64,000 nucleotides of DNA from Neptunitalea lumnitzerae (GTDB lineage: Bacteria > Bacteroidota > Bacteroidia > Flavobacteriales > Flavobacteriaceae). The notes under the pieces are model-generated. The model was not told where the DNA came from. It saw nothing but the letters and a program-made list of their open reading frames with translations, and did no database searches. A program made the translations under genes and the position numbers. Location: NCBI RefSeq assembly GCF_027924185.1, contig NZ_BRVO01000002.1, forward strand, positions 806,001 to 870,000, in the 5' to 3' direction. Shown piece after piece: positions 37,051 through 46,423 of this stretch. The first letter of the stretch is position 1, and each line of letters opens with the position of its first letter.

Positions 37051-38024
37051 TTCAAGTAGGTATTGCAGGTAGTGCGGGATATACCGCAGGAGAATTGATT
37101 AGATTATTACTACAACACCCTAAGGCTGTTATTAACTTTGCCTATAGTACTTCTAATGCAGGTAACTTAATTAGTAGTGTGCACGATGATCTTATAGGTG
37201 AAACAGACCTTACTTTTACAAATGAAGTAAACCCAAATGTGAATGTTGTTTTTCTATGTTTGGGCCATGGAAATTCTAAAAAGTTTCTAGAGGAACATAC
37301 GTTTGCTCCTCATACAAAGGTAATTGACTTAAGCAATGATTTCCGTTTAGAGAAAGATGCTCTTTTTATGGGTAGAGATTTTGTATATGGCTTACCAGAG
37401 TTTCAAAAAGCTGCTATTAAAGAGGCTAGTAATATTGCAAACCCAGGATGCTTTGCTACCGCAATTCAATTAGCACTATTACCCTTGGCTAAAGAAAAAA
37501 AACTAACACATGAAGTTCACATCCATGCTGTAACGGGTAGTACAGGAGCCGGACAATCACTTTCTGCTACCAGTCATTTTACTTGGAGAAATAATAATTT
37601 CTCTTACTATAAACCATTTACGCATCAGCATCTAGGAGAAATATCAGAAACCTTAACATCGCTTCAGGGTACACTAGACACAGCTATTAACTTTATGCCC
37701 TATCGAGGCGATTTTACCAGAGGTATTTTTGTGACGGCTTATACCAACTTTGATGGTAGTTTGGAAGACGCTAAAGCTATTTACAAAAATTACTTTAAAA
37801 ATGCACCCTTTACTACCGTATCAGACACTGAGTTAAACCTGAAACAAGTAGTAAATACTAACAAATGTTTAGTGCATTTACACAAGCATGAAAATAAACT
37901 ATTAATAACTAGCTGTATAGATAACTTATTAAAGGGTGCTAGTGGGCAGGCTATTCATAATATGAATTTAATGTTTGGTTTAGAAGAAACTACTGGACTG
38001 CATATTAAAGCCTCTTATTTTTAA
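37047..38024 (+). CDS. argC: N-acetyl-gamma-glutamyl-phosphate reductase
   Basis: 325 residues. The NADP-binding start is QVGIAGSAGYTAGELIRLL; catalytic Cys lies in ANPGCFATAIQL; the His-containing block is VTGSTGAGQSLSATSHFTWR. It reduces the acyl-glutamyl phosphate to the semialdehyde. The protein is of the short (about 325-residue) type. Overlap with argG by ATGA; proC begins 25 nt after the stop. If the operon uses succinylated intermediates (see argF'), this enzyme must accept them as well. Confidence 0.93.
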   Translation: MIQVGIAGSAGYTAGELIRLLLQHPKAVINFAYSTSNAGNLISSVHDDLIGETDLTFTNEVNPNVNVVFLCLGHGNSKKFLEEHTFAPHTKVIDLSNDFRLEKDALFMGRDFVYGLPEFQKAAIKEASNIANPGCFATAIQLALLPLAKEKKLTHEVHIHAVTGSTGAGQSLSATSHFTWRNNNFSYYKPFTHQHLGEISETLTSLQGTLDTAINFMPYRGDFTRGIFVTAYTNFDGSLEDAKAIYKNYFKNAPFTTVSDTELNLKQVVNTNKCLVHLHKHENKLLITSCIDNLLKGASGQAIHNMNLMFGLEETTGLHIKASYF

Positions 38025-38049
38025 TTTTTTAAGCCTTAAATAACAAACT

Positions 38050-38844
38050 ATGAAAATAGCCATATTAGGAACCGGAAACCTAGGACTTTCCATAGCAAAA
38101 GGATTAATTGTAAATAATGCAATTACTACGCTATACCTTACAAAACGTACCATAGCATCTATTGAAAGTTATAGTGAATACGGTAATGTTTTTGTAACTA
38201 CAGATAATAGAACCGCAGTAGAAAAATCGGATATTATTATTTTGGCTATACAGCCAAGACACACTGAGTTGGTTTTAAATGAAATAAAAGATATGCTTAC
38301 TGAAAAGCATGTAGTTATTTCAACTGTAACAGGATTTAAAATACCACGTATTGAAGCCATTATAGGTAACGATCAGTTTATCATAAGAGCAATGCCAAAT
38401 ACAGCCATTTCTGTAGGAAAGTCTATGACGTGTATTTGCTCTAATGAAAAAGGAAAAAAACGAGTTAATGTTGCGTTGGCTATATTTAATCGTTTAGGAA
38501 ATTCCATTGAAATTCCGGAAGAACAGATGCAGGCGGCCACCGTTATTTGTGCTAGTGGTATTGCCTTTTGGATGCGTTTAATACGTGCTACTACGCAAGG
38601 AGCTATTCAATTAGGATTTGAATCTACCGAAGCATTAGAAATGTCTATGCACACCTGTTTAGGCGCAGCAAGTTTATTGGTAGAAAGTGGTAACCATCCT
38701 GAACAAGAAATAGACCGTGTGACCACTCCTGGTGGTTGTACTATTGAAGGCCTTAACGAAATGGAACATCAGGGATTGAGTTCCTCATTGATTAAAGGGT
38801 TAAAAGCTTCTTTTGATAAAATCAATCAAATTTCTAAATCGTAA
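38050..38844 (+). CDS. proC: Pyrroline-5-carboxylate reductase
   Basis: 264 residues. The Rossmann start is KIAILGTGNLGLSIAKGL; further blocks are IIRAMPNTAISVGKSMT and the C-terminal signature RVTTPGGCTIEGLNEME. It makes proline from pyrroline-5-carboxylate. Its place between argC and argD links proline and arginine synthesis, which share glutamate as source, but it is not needed for arginine itself. The next gene follows by 2 nt. Confidence 0.92.
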   Translation: MKIAILGTGNLGLSIAKGLIVNNAITTLYLTKRTIASIESYSEYGNVFVTTDNRTAVEKSDIIILAIQPRHTELVLNEIKDMLTEKHVVISTVTGFKIPRIEAIIGNDQFIIRAMPNTAISVGKSMTCICSNEKGKKRVNVALAIFNRLGNSIEIPEEQMQAATVICASGIAFWMRLIRATTQGAIQLGFESTEALEMSMHTCLGAASLLVESGNHPEQEIDRVTTPGGCTIEGLNEMEHQGLSSSLIKGLKASFDKINQISKS

Positions 38845-38846
38845 GT

Positions 38847-39980
38847 ATGAAACTATTTAATGTATATCCATTATATGATATCACCCCTGTACTAGGTAAA
38901 GATGTATATGTTTATGACGATAAAGGTGTTGAATATTTAGACCTATACGGCGGACACGCAGTAATTTCTATTGGACATGCACACCCTACCTATGTTACTA
39001 GTATTCAAGAACAAGTTGCCAAACTAGGGTTTTACTCTAATGCCATTCAGAATCCATTGCAAACCGAATTAGCCGAAAAACTTGGTGTATTATCGGGGTG
39101 TGACGCTTATAACCTATTCTTGTGTAACTCAGGAGCGGAAGCCAACGAAAATGCACTAAAAGTTGCTTCCTTTGTTACTGGTAAATCAAGAGTGATTTCT
39201 TTTGGTAATTCCTTTCACGGAAGAACCTCAGCAGCCGTTGCCGCTACTGATAACCCTAAAATTGTAGCTCCTATCAATGCGCAACAAAAAGTGACTTTTT
39301 TAGAACTTGGTGATATTGACGGTGTTAAAGCAGAACTTGAAAAAGGAGATGTATGTGCGGTAATCCTAGAGTTTATTCAAGGAGTGGGTGGTTTAGATGA
39401 AACCACTGCCGAATTTTATGAAACATTAGATGCTCTTTGTAAAACTAACAACACCTTTTTAATTGCTGATGAGGTACAGTCTGGCTATGGTAGAACAGGA
39501 AATTTCTTTGCCTTTCAGGCTTATAATGTAACGCCAGATATAATCTCTATGGCAAAAGGCATGGGTAATGGTTTCCCTATTGGAGGTATTTTAACACATC
39601 CTTCTATAGAGGCTTGGCATGGTATGCTGGGTACTACTTTTGGTGGTAATCACTTGGCATGTGCTGCAGGTATCGCTGTGTTAAATGTTATGAAGGATGA
39701 AAACCTAATGGAGCATGTAAAAGAGGTTGCTACCTATTTTAAAGAAAAAGCAGCCGAAATCCCTGATGTTAAAACGATTAAAGGGCGTGGATTAATGCTT
39801 GGTTTAGAATTTGATTTTGAAGTGGTTGAGCTTCGAAAAAAGCTTATCTATGACTATCACATTTTCACTGGAAGCGCCAACAACAAAAAGTTATTGCGAA
39901 TACTACCTCCGCTAACGGTTCAAAAAGAACACATTGACACTTTCTTAACTGCATTGAAATCGGTTTTACAGCCGGTATAA
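38847..39980 (+). CDS. argD: Acetylornithine aminotransferase (class III PLP aminotransferase)
   Basis: 377 residues. The PLP lysine is in DIISMAKGMGNGFPIGG; the upstream blocks are LFLCNSGAEANENALKVA and IADEVQSGYGRTGNFFA. It transfers an amino group from glutamate to the acyl-glutamate semialdehyde. The position in the arg operon supports the acylornithine role rather than ornithine or GABA transamination. One base separates its stop from the next start. Confidence 0.92.
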   Translation: MKLFNVYPLYDITPVLGKDVYVYDDKGVEYLDLYGGHAVISIGHAHPTYVTSIQEQVAKLGFYSNAIQNPLQTELAEKLGVLSGCDAYNLFLCNSGAEANENALKVASFVTGKSRVISFGNSFHGRTSAAVAATDNPKIVAPINAQQKVTFLELGDIDGVKAELEKGDVCAVILEFIQGVGGLDETTAEFYETLDALCKTNNTFLIADEVQSGYGRTGNFFAFQAYNVTPDIISMAKGMGNGFPIGGILTHPSIEAWHGMLGTTFGGNHLACAAGIAVLNVMKDENLMEHVKEVATYFKEKAAEIPDVKTIKGRGLMLGLEFDFEVVELRKKLIYDYHIFTGSANNKKLLRILPPLTVQKEHIDTFLTALKSVLQPV

Positions 39981-39981
39981 C

Positions 39982-40953
39982 ATGAAATTGACACCATACA
40001 AAATGAAAGAATATTTAGACATACCTGATATTGATAATCTCCCTGAACTTATAGAGGAAGCTATTGCACTAAAAAAAGCCCCGTATGCTTTTGAAGCATT
40101 AGGCAAACATAAAACTATCGGACTATTGTTTTTTAATTCTAGTCTACGTACTAGATTGAGTACACAAAAGGCTGCTCAGCAATTAGGTATGCATTGTATT
40201 GTTATGAATTTTGGTGCAGATGCTTGGGCTATAGAGTTTGAAGATGGTACCGTTATGGATGGTAGTACTTCTGAACACATCAAAGAAGCTGCTGCTGTAA
40301 TTTCTCAATATTGTAATATAGTTGCCATACGCGCCTTCCCTACTTTAACAGATAAAGAGAAGGACTTATCGGAACATGTACTGAATAATTTTAAAAAATA
40401 TGGTAGCATTCCTATTGTGAATATGGAAAGTGCTACGGCGCACCCTTTACAGGCTTTAGCAGATGCTATTACCATTACCGAACTTAAAAAAACGGCTAAA
40501 CCAAAAGTGGTTTTAAGTTGGGCTCCGCATCCTAAAGCACTACCCCATGCGGTGGCTAATTCGTTTACTAAAATAATGCAACGTATGGATGTTGACTTTG
40601 TGATTACCCATCCGGAAGGCTATGAACTTAATCCGGAGGTGACCAAGGATACGCCTATTGTGTACAATCAGGAAGAAGCTTTTAAAGATGCCGATTTCAT
40701 CTATGTGAAAAATTGGAGTAATTACAAGGACTATGGAAAAGTAGTGAATAACGACCCAAACTGGACAATCACTAATAAACAAATGGCTGTTACCAATAAC
40801 GCTAAGTTTATGCACTGCCTTCCGGTACGTAGAAATGTAATTGTAGCCGATGAAATATTAGATAGTGATGCTTCGGTGGTTATTGAACAAGCTAACAACC
40901 GTACCTATTCAGCACAGGTAGTTTTAAAAAGAATTTTAGAGCATTTAAAATAA
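39982..40953 (+). CDS. N-acylornithine carbamoyltransferase (acetyl- or succinyl-ornithine type)
   Basis: 323 residues. The carbamoyl phosphate motif is FFNSSLRTRLST (50-61) in place of the STRTR of ordinary ArgF, and MHCLPVRRN and WAPHPKALPHAVANS are typical of the Xanthomonas and Bacteroides N-acylornithine enzymes. The specificity site reads MDGSTSEH (92-99): Xanthomonas acetylornithine enzyme has Glu and Bacteroides succinylornithine enzyme Pro where this one has Ser97. The acyl group used is therefore open. It carbamoylates the N-acyl-ornithine, so deacylation by the ArgE-like enzyme comes afterwards. An alternative start is Met8. Confidence 0.9.
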   Translation: MKLTPYKMKEYLDIPDIDNLPELIEEAIALKKAPYAFEALGKHKTIGLLFFNSSLRTRLSTQKAAQQLGMHCIVMNFGADAWAIEFEDGTVMDGSTSEHIKEAAAVISQYCNIVAIRAFPTLTDKEKDLSEHVLNNFKKYGSIPIVNMESATAHPLQALADAITITELKKTAKPKVVLSWAPHPKALPHAVANSFTKIMQRMDVDFVITHPEGYELNPEVTKDTPIVYNQEEAFKDADFIYVKNWSNYKDYGKVVNNDPNWTITNKQMAVTNNAKFMHCLPVRRNVIVADEILDSDASVVIEQANNRTYSAQVVLKRILEHLK

Positions 40954-40957
40954 GCTT

Positions 40958-41734
40958 ATGGAACTAAAAGTCATTAAAATAGGTGGAAACGTTATAGAAA
41001 ATGAAACGGCTCTGGAAGCCTTCATTACCGATTTTGCAGCAGTTAAAGGACCTAAAATTTTGGTGCATGGTGGTGGTAAGTTAGCCACACAATTAGCTAA
41101 AAAAATGGGAATTGAAACTACTATGGTAGAAGGTCGCCGTATTACTGATGCTGAAACTCTAAAAGTAATCACCATGGTATATGGTGGTTTTGCTAATAAA
41201 AATATTGTTGCCAAATTACAAGGAAATGGCTGTAACGCTATTGGTTTGTCTGGTGCAGATGGTAATGTCATACAGGCTATTAAACGCCCAGTTAAAACTA
41301 TTGATTACGGTTATGTGGGCGATGTTACCGGTATAAGCGAACAAACCATTGATGCCTTATTAAAAAATGGATTAACGCCAGTTTTCTGTGCGATCACCCA
41401 TGATGGTAACGGACAGCTTTTTAATACAAATGCAGATACCATAGCCGCTACCATTGCAGTAGGTATGAGCAATTTATACGATACTGCTCTGTACTATTGT
41501 TTTGAGAAAAATGGGGTAATGAGAGATATTAATGATGATGATTCTGTAATTGAACATATAAACACTCAAAATTACCCGACGCTGTTAGAAGAAAAAGTAG
41601 TAAGTGACGGAATGATTCCTAAACTACACAATGCCTTTGAAGCCTTAAAACAAAATGTAAAAAAGGTTTGCATTGGTAACACCAAAATGATTGTAGAAAA
41701 CAGCCAACAAAAACACACCACAATTACGTTATGA
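40958..41734 (+). CDS. argB: Acetylglutamate kinase
   Basis: 258 residues of the amino acid kinase fold: KVIKIGGNVIE at the start, KILVHGGGKLATQLAKKMG for substrate binding, and TPVFCAITHDGNGQLFNTNADTIAATIA for ATP and Mg. It lacks the extra N-terminal helix of arginine-inhibited kinases, so feedback inhibition by arginine is less likely. Four bases after the carbamoyltransferase; overlaps the deacetylase gene by ATGA. Confidence 0.93.
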   Translation: MELKVIKIGGNVIENETALEAFITDFAAVKGPKILVHGGGKLATQLAKKMGIETTMVEGRRITDAETLKVITMVYGGFANKNIVAKLQGNGCNAIGLSGADGNVIQAIKRPVKTIDYGYVGDVTGISEQTIDALLKNGLTPVFCAITHDGNGQLFNTNADTIAATIAVGMSNLYDTALYYCFEKNGVMRDINDDDSVIEHINTQNYPTLLEEKVVSDGMIPKLHNAFEALKQNVKKVCIGNTKMIVENSQQKHTTITL

Positions 41735-42798
41735 TAACTCAGGAACATTTAACCGAAAAAGCCACCGAGCTGCTGAGGCAACTCATAGAAACACCTTCAT
41801 TTTCATCGGAAGAAGAAGGTACTGCTGCCCTTATTGAAAACTGGCTTACCCAATTCGGTATTCCTTTTCAACGCAAGCAACATAATATTTATGCGTTTAA
41901 TAAACATTATGAAGATGGCAAACCATTATTATTGTTAAACTCACACCATGATACCGTAAAGCCAAATTCAGGTTATACCAAAGATCCGTTTAAAGCTATT
42001 GAAGAAGATGGTAAATTATACGGACTAGGAAGTAACGATGCAGGAGGATGCTTGGTTAGCTTACTAGCCTCCTTTATACATTTCTACGAAAAAGAAAATT
42101 TATCGCACAACATTGTACTAGTAGCATCAGCCGAAGAAGAAAGCTCAGGTGCTAACGGGTTAAACAGCATGTTGACTCATTTACCTAAAATTGATGTAGC
42201 CATTGTAGGAGAACCTACATTAATGAATTTGGCCATAGCAGAAAAAGGATTGGTGGTATTTGATGCCGTGGTAAAAGGAACCCCTAGCCATGCTGCACAT
42301 CCTAACAATGACAATGCTATCTATAATTCTATAGAGGTCTTAAAATGGTTTGAGCAAAAGAAGTTTGAAAAAGTATCTGAGGTATTAGGAGAAGTAAAAC
42401 TCACCGTTACACAAATAAACGCTGGGAAACAGCACAATGTAGTTCCGGCAGAAGTACAATTGGTAATAGATGTTAGAGTTAACGATAAATATACCAACGC
42501 AGAGATAGCAGAAATCTTAGCTACTGAAGCACCATGTGAGGTAAAAGCAAGATCACTAAGACTAAATTCGTCTTCTATAGATAAAAATCATGATTTGGTA
42601 AAAGCTGGTATAGGTTTAGGCAGAGCAACCTATGGCTCTCCTACCCTTTCAGATCAATCGGTATTATCATGCCAATCCTTAAAATTAGGTCCTGGAGATT
42701 CTACCCGATCGCACTCAGCCGATGAATTTATTTATCTTCAAGAAATTGAAGAGGGAATTGATCTTTACATTAAAATTTTAAGCACCTTTTTACAGTAA
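41731..42798 (+). CDS. M20-family N-acyl-citrulline/ornithine deacylase (ArgE-like)
   Basis: 355 residues. Metal and catalytic residues of M20: His72-x-Asp74 in NSHHDTVKP, Asp103 in GSNDAGG, and the Glu pair in SAEEESSG (about 135-136). A dimerisation domain lies between about 165 and 270 (GTPSHAAHP). In a pathway with an N-acylornithine carbamoyltransferase the substrate would be N-acetyl- or N-succinyl-citrulline rather than acetylornithine. It overlaps argB by four bases and argH follows by 5 nt. Confidence 0.88.
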   Translation: MITQEHLTEKATELLRQLIETPSFSSEEEGTAALIENWLTQFGIPFQRKQHNIYAFNKHYEDGKPLLLLNSHHDTVKPNSGYTKDPFKAIEEDGKLYGLGSNDAGGCLVSLLASFIHFYEKENLSHNIVLVASAEEESSGANGLNSMLTHLPKIDVAIVGEPTLMNLAIAEKGLVVFDAVVKGTPSHAAHPNNDNAIYNSIEVLKWFEQKKFEKVSEVLGEVKLTVTQINAGKQHNVVPAEVQLVIDVRVNDKYTNAEIAEILATEAPCEVKARSLRLNSSSIDKNHDLVKAGIGLGRATYGSPTLSDQSVLSCQSLKLGPGDSTRSHSADEFIYLQEIEEGIDLYIKILSTFLQ

Positions 42799-42803
42799 TT
42801 ATT

Positions 42804-44090
42804 ATGAAACTTTGGGACAAAGGTTTTAGTACCGATAAAAAAATAGATCATTTTACCGTTGGTAATGACAGACAATTAGATTTGTTATTAGCCAAATACG
42901 ACGTGCAAGCATCTAAAGCGCATGCTAAGATGTTGGGGAATATTGGCATCTTAACAACCAAGGAAACACTGGATGTTATCTTGGCCTTAGACGAAATAGC
43001 TACGACAATTGACAATGGAACATTTACCATTGAAGATAGCTTTGAAGACATGCATTCTAAAATTGAGTTTCTATTAGTTGAAAAACTAGGAGATACCGGA
43101 AAAAAAATACATACGGCACGCTCCAGAAACGATCAGGTTTTAGTAGCAGTTCACTTGTATCTTAAAGAAGAAATAAAGGAGATTAAACAACAAGTAAAAG
43201 AGCTGTTTGATTTGCTTATCAATCATGCCGAAACCTATAAAGATATTCTTATACCTGGATATACCCATTTACAAGTAGCAATGCCTTCTTCATTTGGTTT
43301 ATGGTTTTCTGCCTACGCCGAAAGTTTGATAGACGATGTGTATTTTTTAAATGCAGCTTACAAAATAGTAGACCAAAACCCTTTGGGTAGTGCTGCCGGT
43401 TATGGTAGTTCTTTTGATATCAACAGAACGTTTACCACGCAAGAACTAGATTTTGCTACTATGAAATACAATGTGGTAGCAGCTCAAATGAGCAGAGGTA
43501 AGTCTGAAAAAAGTACTGCCTTTGCCATTAGTAGTATAGCTGCTACACTTGCCAAAATGAGTATGGATATCTGCCTATATATGAGTCAGAATTTTAATTT
43601 TATTGGTTTTCCTGATGAGCTTACTACCGGAAGTAGTATTATGCCCCACAAGAAAAACCCAGATGTATTTGAACTTATTAGAGGCAAGTGTAATGTGCTA
43701 CAAGGTTTACCTCAGCAACTGGCACTATTAACTACTAATTTACCAAGTGGTTATCATAGAGATTTACAGCTTTCGAAAGAGCTTATAGTACCCGCGATAC
43801 AAGAGTTAAAATCATGTATTGAAATGGCTACCTTTACATTAAAAGATATAAAAGTAAATACCCATATTTTAGAAGACCCTAAGTATGATTATTTGTTTAG
43901 CGTAGACACTTTAAACAAGCTAGTACAAGACGGCATGCCGTTTAGAGATGCCTATAAAAAAATAGGTATGGATATTCAAGAAGGTGCTTTTACACCCAAC
44001 AAGAATGTTCATCACACCCACGAAGGTAGTATAGGAAATCTATGTTTAGAAGCTATTCAAAACAAAATGGAATCCGTCTTAAAATTATGA
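42804..44090 (+). CDS. argH: Argininosuccinate lyase
   Basis: 428 residues. The fumarase-superfamily signature is GSSIMPHKKNPDVFE; other conserved blocks are TARSRNDQVLVAVHLYL and PGYTHLQVAMPSSFGLW. It releases fumarate and arginine, completing the pathway. It is the last gene of the operon, followed by a strong terminator. The protein is slightly shorter than the 457-residue E. coli enzyme, as is usual in Bacteroidota. Confidence 0.94.
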   Translation: MKLWDKGFSTDKKIDHFTVGNDRQLDLLLAKYDVQASKAHAKMLGNIGILTTKETLDVILALDEIATTIDNGTFTIEDSFEDMHSKIEFLLVEKLGDTGKKIHTARSRNDQVLVAVHLYLKEEIKEIKQQVKELFDLLINHAETYKDILIPGYTHLQVAMPSSFGLWFSAYAESLIDDVYFLNAAYKIVDQNPLGSAAGYGSSFDINRTFTTQELDFATMKYNVVAAQMSRGKSEKSTAFAISSIAATLAKMSMDICLYMSQNFNFIGFPDELTTGSSIMPHKKNPDVFELIRGKCNVLQGLPQQLALLTTNLPSGYHRDLQLSKELIVPAIQELKSCIEMATFTLKDIKVNTHILEDPKYDYLFSVDTLNKLVQDGMPFRDAYKKIGMDIQEGAFTPNKNVHHTHEGSIGNLCLEAIQNKMESVLKL

Positions 44091-44153
44091 TTTTCAAAAT
44101 TTTAAAGGTTTCATATTAATAAAATGATATTAATAACCAATGTCCTAAAAATT

Positions 44154-44186
44154 AGGATAGCTACTTTTAAAAGCTATCCTTTTTTT
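44154..44186 (+). terminator. Intrinsic terminator of the arg operon
   Basis: AGGATAGCT and AGCTATCCT form a 9-bp stem followed by six T. It lies 64 nt after the argH stop. Confidence 0.85.
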
Positions 44187-44189
44187 ATA

Positions 44190-44197
44190 TACTTTTG
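44190..44197 (+). promoter_or_regulatory. Candidate -7 promoter element of the membrane acyltransferase gene
   Basis: TACTTTTG, an exact TAnnTTTG match, immediately after the arg terminator and 18 nt before the ATG at 44216. It rules out an upstream TTG at 44195 as the start. Confidence 0.5.
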
Positions 44198-44215
44198 GGA
44201 AAAATTAACACACCT

Positions 44216-45406
44216 ATGAAACCGTCTTCTTTTAGATTATATTTTATTGATCTTATCAGGGCTTTTGCTATTTGCATGATGCTTCAAGGGCATTTTACAG
44301 ATAGTTTGTTAGGCCATGAGTTTAGAGATCCTAACAATATATTCTATTCGGTGTGGTTATATTTTAGAGGTATTACAGCACCTACTTTCTTTACTGTGTC
44401 CGGTTTTATATTTACGTATTTATTAATTAAAGATACTGTACATACTGGGTGGAATAACATTCGTGTTAGTAAAGGTATAAGAAGAGGTATTACGTTAGTT
44501 CTAGTAGGTTATGCCCTTAGAACTAATATGGCTGGGCTACTAATGGGGCGCATTTACGATGGTTTTTATATGGTAGATGTATTACAGTGTATTGGTATTT
44601 CTTTAATGCTAATTATTACGGTATACTTACTTACGTTAAAAGCTCCTAAATGGGTAATGCCACTGATGTTATTAAGTGCAACGGTATTTTTATTTGCATT
44701 TGAGCCTATTTATTCAAAATTAAGTTTTGACTATTTACCTAAAATGTTTGCTAACTATTTTACAAAAGCCAATGGTTCTGTATTTACTATTTTCCCTTGG
44801 TTTGGATATGCAGCTTTTGGTTCATTCATGGGCTATGTATTTAATTACTTTAAAGAACGTAAAAACATGTATAGCTATGCTGTGGTAATCACTTTAATTA
44901 CTGGGCTTGCTTTATTATTTGGTAGTTCTCCGTTTTTCAATAAAATGTATGAGTGGACAAACATTAGTTTATTTCATAATATTTATAGTAACAACTATCT
45001 TTTTGCAAGACTTGGTAATGTATTATTAAGCTTTGCTATTTTTATGATATTGCAAAATGTTATTACCTCCAGAAAAATTAGAGAAATAGGTCAAAATACA
45101 CTTTCTATTTATATAATTCACTTCATGCTTTTGTACGGTAGTTTTACAGGTTTGGGCTTATATAAATACTTTAACCATCAACTACATCCATACATTGTGG
45201 TACCAGGAGCTATTTTGTTTGTTATTACCAATGTATTTATTTCTTTTAAATACAACTTATACAAACCTGATTTTGATGAAAAAGTAGCCATTGCCAAGCA
45301 AGAAGTAATGCTTTGGATTATTGGAGGGTATTATTTACTTATTAATTTAGGCATTAAAATAAAGCAAAAAGTAGACTCATTACTTTCTACCTACCGAAAC
45401 TCATGA
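44216..45406 (+). CDS. Membrane acyltransferase-like protein (DUF1624 / heparan-alpha-glucosaminide N-acetyltransferase type)
   Basis: 396 residues with about ten membrane helices. It opens RLYFIDLIRAFAICMMLQGHFTDSLLG, the N-terminal signature of the DUF1624/HGSNAT group, including the His (QGHF) implicated in acyl transfer in human HGSNAT. Later segments (ISIYIIHFMLLYGSF) resemble the broader acyltransferase-3 superfamily. The role is probably acylation of a cell-envelope sugar from cytosolic acyl-CoA; the substrate is unknown. The 3' end overlaps the convergent AraC gene by six bases, with no terminator between them. Confidence 0.75.
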   Translation: MKPSSFRLYFIDLIRAFAICMMLQGHFTDSLLGHEFRDPNNIFYSVWLYFRGITAPTFFTVSGFIFTYLLIKDTVHTGWNNIRVSKGIRRGITLVLVGYALRTNMAGLLMGRIYDGFYMVDVLQCIGISLMLIITVYLLTLKAPKWVMPLMLLSATVFLFAFEPIYSKLSFDYLPKMFANYFTKANGSVFTIFPWFGYAAFGSFMGYVFNYFKERKNMYSYAVVITLITGLALLFGSSPFFNKMYEWTNISLFHNIYSNNYLFARLGNVLLSFAIFMILQNVITSRKIREIGQNTLSIYIIHFMLLYGSFTGLGLYKYFNHQLHPYIVVPGAILFVITNVFISFKYNLYKPDFDEKVAIAKQEVMLWIIGGYYLLINLGIKIKQKVDSLLSTYRNS

Positions 45407-46309
45407 TAACAAGGATCTATACTGCTTAGGTGTAATTTTTTCTATTTTCTTAAATTGTCGGTTAAAATAACTAACATTATTAAAACCAGATTGAAAAGCT
45501 ATTTCTCTTAATTTATCATTAGAGTTTCTAATTAGGTTTTTAGCTAACTTTATACGCTCAGTATTCAAATAATCTATAGGAGTTTCACCCAAGGTATTTT
45601 TAAAGGTTTTAAAAAAGCTAGATTTACTCATACAAGCCTTATCCGCTAGTTTATCTACATTAATATCTTCAGTTAGGTGTTCTCTTATATATTTTACCAC
45701 AAAAGCAATCCTATTATCATCTAATAATTTATCGGTATCATTTAAAAGCAACACCCTTGCTTTTGTTTGCAATAATCTAATAATAAGTTCTTTTATCATT
45801 AAGTCTAATAAAACATCTTTAGCCTTGCTACCTTCAACAAAAGTAAGCGTTAGTCTATCTACCAACGCCTGTAAATTACGGTTATGATTTAAATGAATAG
45901 CCGCATCTTCTAACTGAAAAGTATCATTTTCAAATTCTATACGCGTTTTATCATTAAAAAAGTCAACGGTTTCTTTTATTTTATCGGCTGCAATGCCCAA
46001 AGCCAAACATTCTGTAGGTTGCTCCAACGTTGCCGTAGGAAAATCTATAATCATTTTTTCATTTGCAGGAAGCACCACAGACTCTCCAGGAAGAAAATCA
46101 AATTGCTTCATATGATCTAAGTGCATAATTTTTTTTCCTGAAATCATGCTTGCTATAATAGGATAACTAAATTCCAAATAAACATTTTCAGCTTTCTGCC
46201 GAGTTTCATAAATATTTAATTCCGCGAAATCAGTACTGTAAACCGTTCTATTTTCCACTAAAGTCTCAATTTTTCTAAGACTTCTATGTTTTATCAATTT
46301 GTCATTCAA
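45401..46309 (-). CDS. AraC-family transcriptional regulator
   Basis: 302 residues. The last 105 residues carry two helix-turn-helix units (INVDKLADKACMSKSSFFKTFK and LREIAFQSGFNNVSYFNRQFKK) ending TPKQYRSLL, the AraC hallmark. The N-terminal 190 residues look like an AraC_N-type ligand domain (FLPGESVVLPANEKMIIDFPTA). It is divergent from an aldehyde dehydrogenase gene, with 114 nt between the starts, so it most likely activates that gene in response to an aldehyde or alcohol; this is inference from gene order. Confidence 0.88.
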   Translation of the reverse strand: MNDKLIKHRSLRKIETLVENRTVYSTDFAELNIYETRQKAENVYLEFSYPIIASMISGKKIMHLDHMKQFDFLPGESVVLPANEKMIIDFPTATLEQPTECLALGIAADKIKETVDFFNDKTRIEFENDTFQLEDAAIHLNHNRNLQALVDRLTLTFVEGSKAKDVLLDLMIKELIIRLLQTKARVLLLNDTDKLLDDNRIAFVVKYIREHLTEDINVDKLADKACMSKSSFFKTFKNTLGETPIDYLNTERIKLAKNLIRNSNDKLREIAFQSGFNNVSYFNRQFKKIEKITPKQYRSLLS

Positions 46310-46423
46310 AACATCCTATTTTATCAAAATCATACTAATGTACTACAAAAAAATACAAATGTTCAATTTTTTAAGTAAATTAATAACGAATTTTAACACT
46401 GTAATCAAAATCAAACAATAATT

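Noticed and set aside
44195-44215. TTG start for the membrane acyltransferase
   Set aside because: The TTG is part of the TACTTTTG promoter element; the ATG at 44216 starts the conserved sequence.
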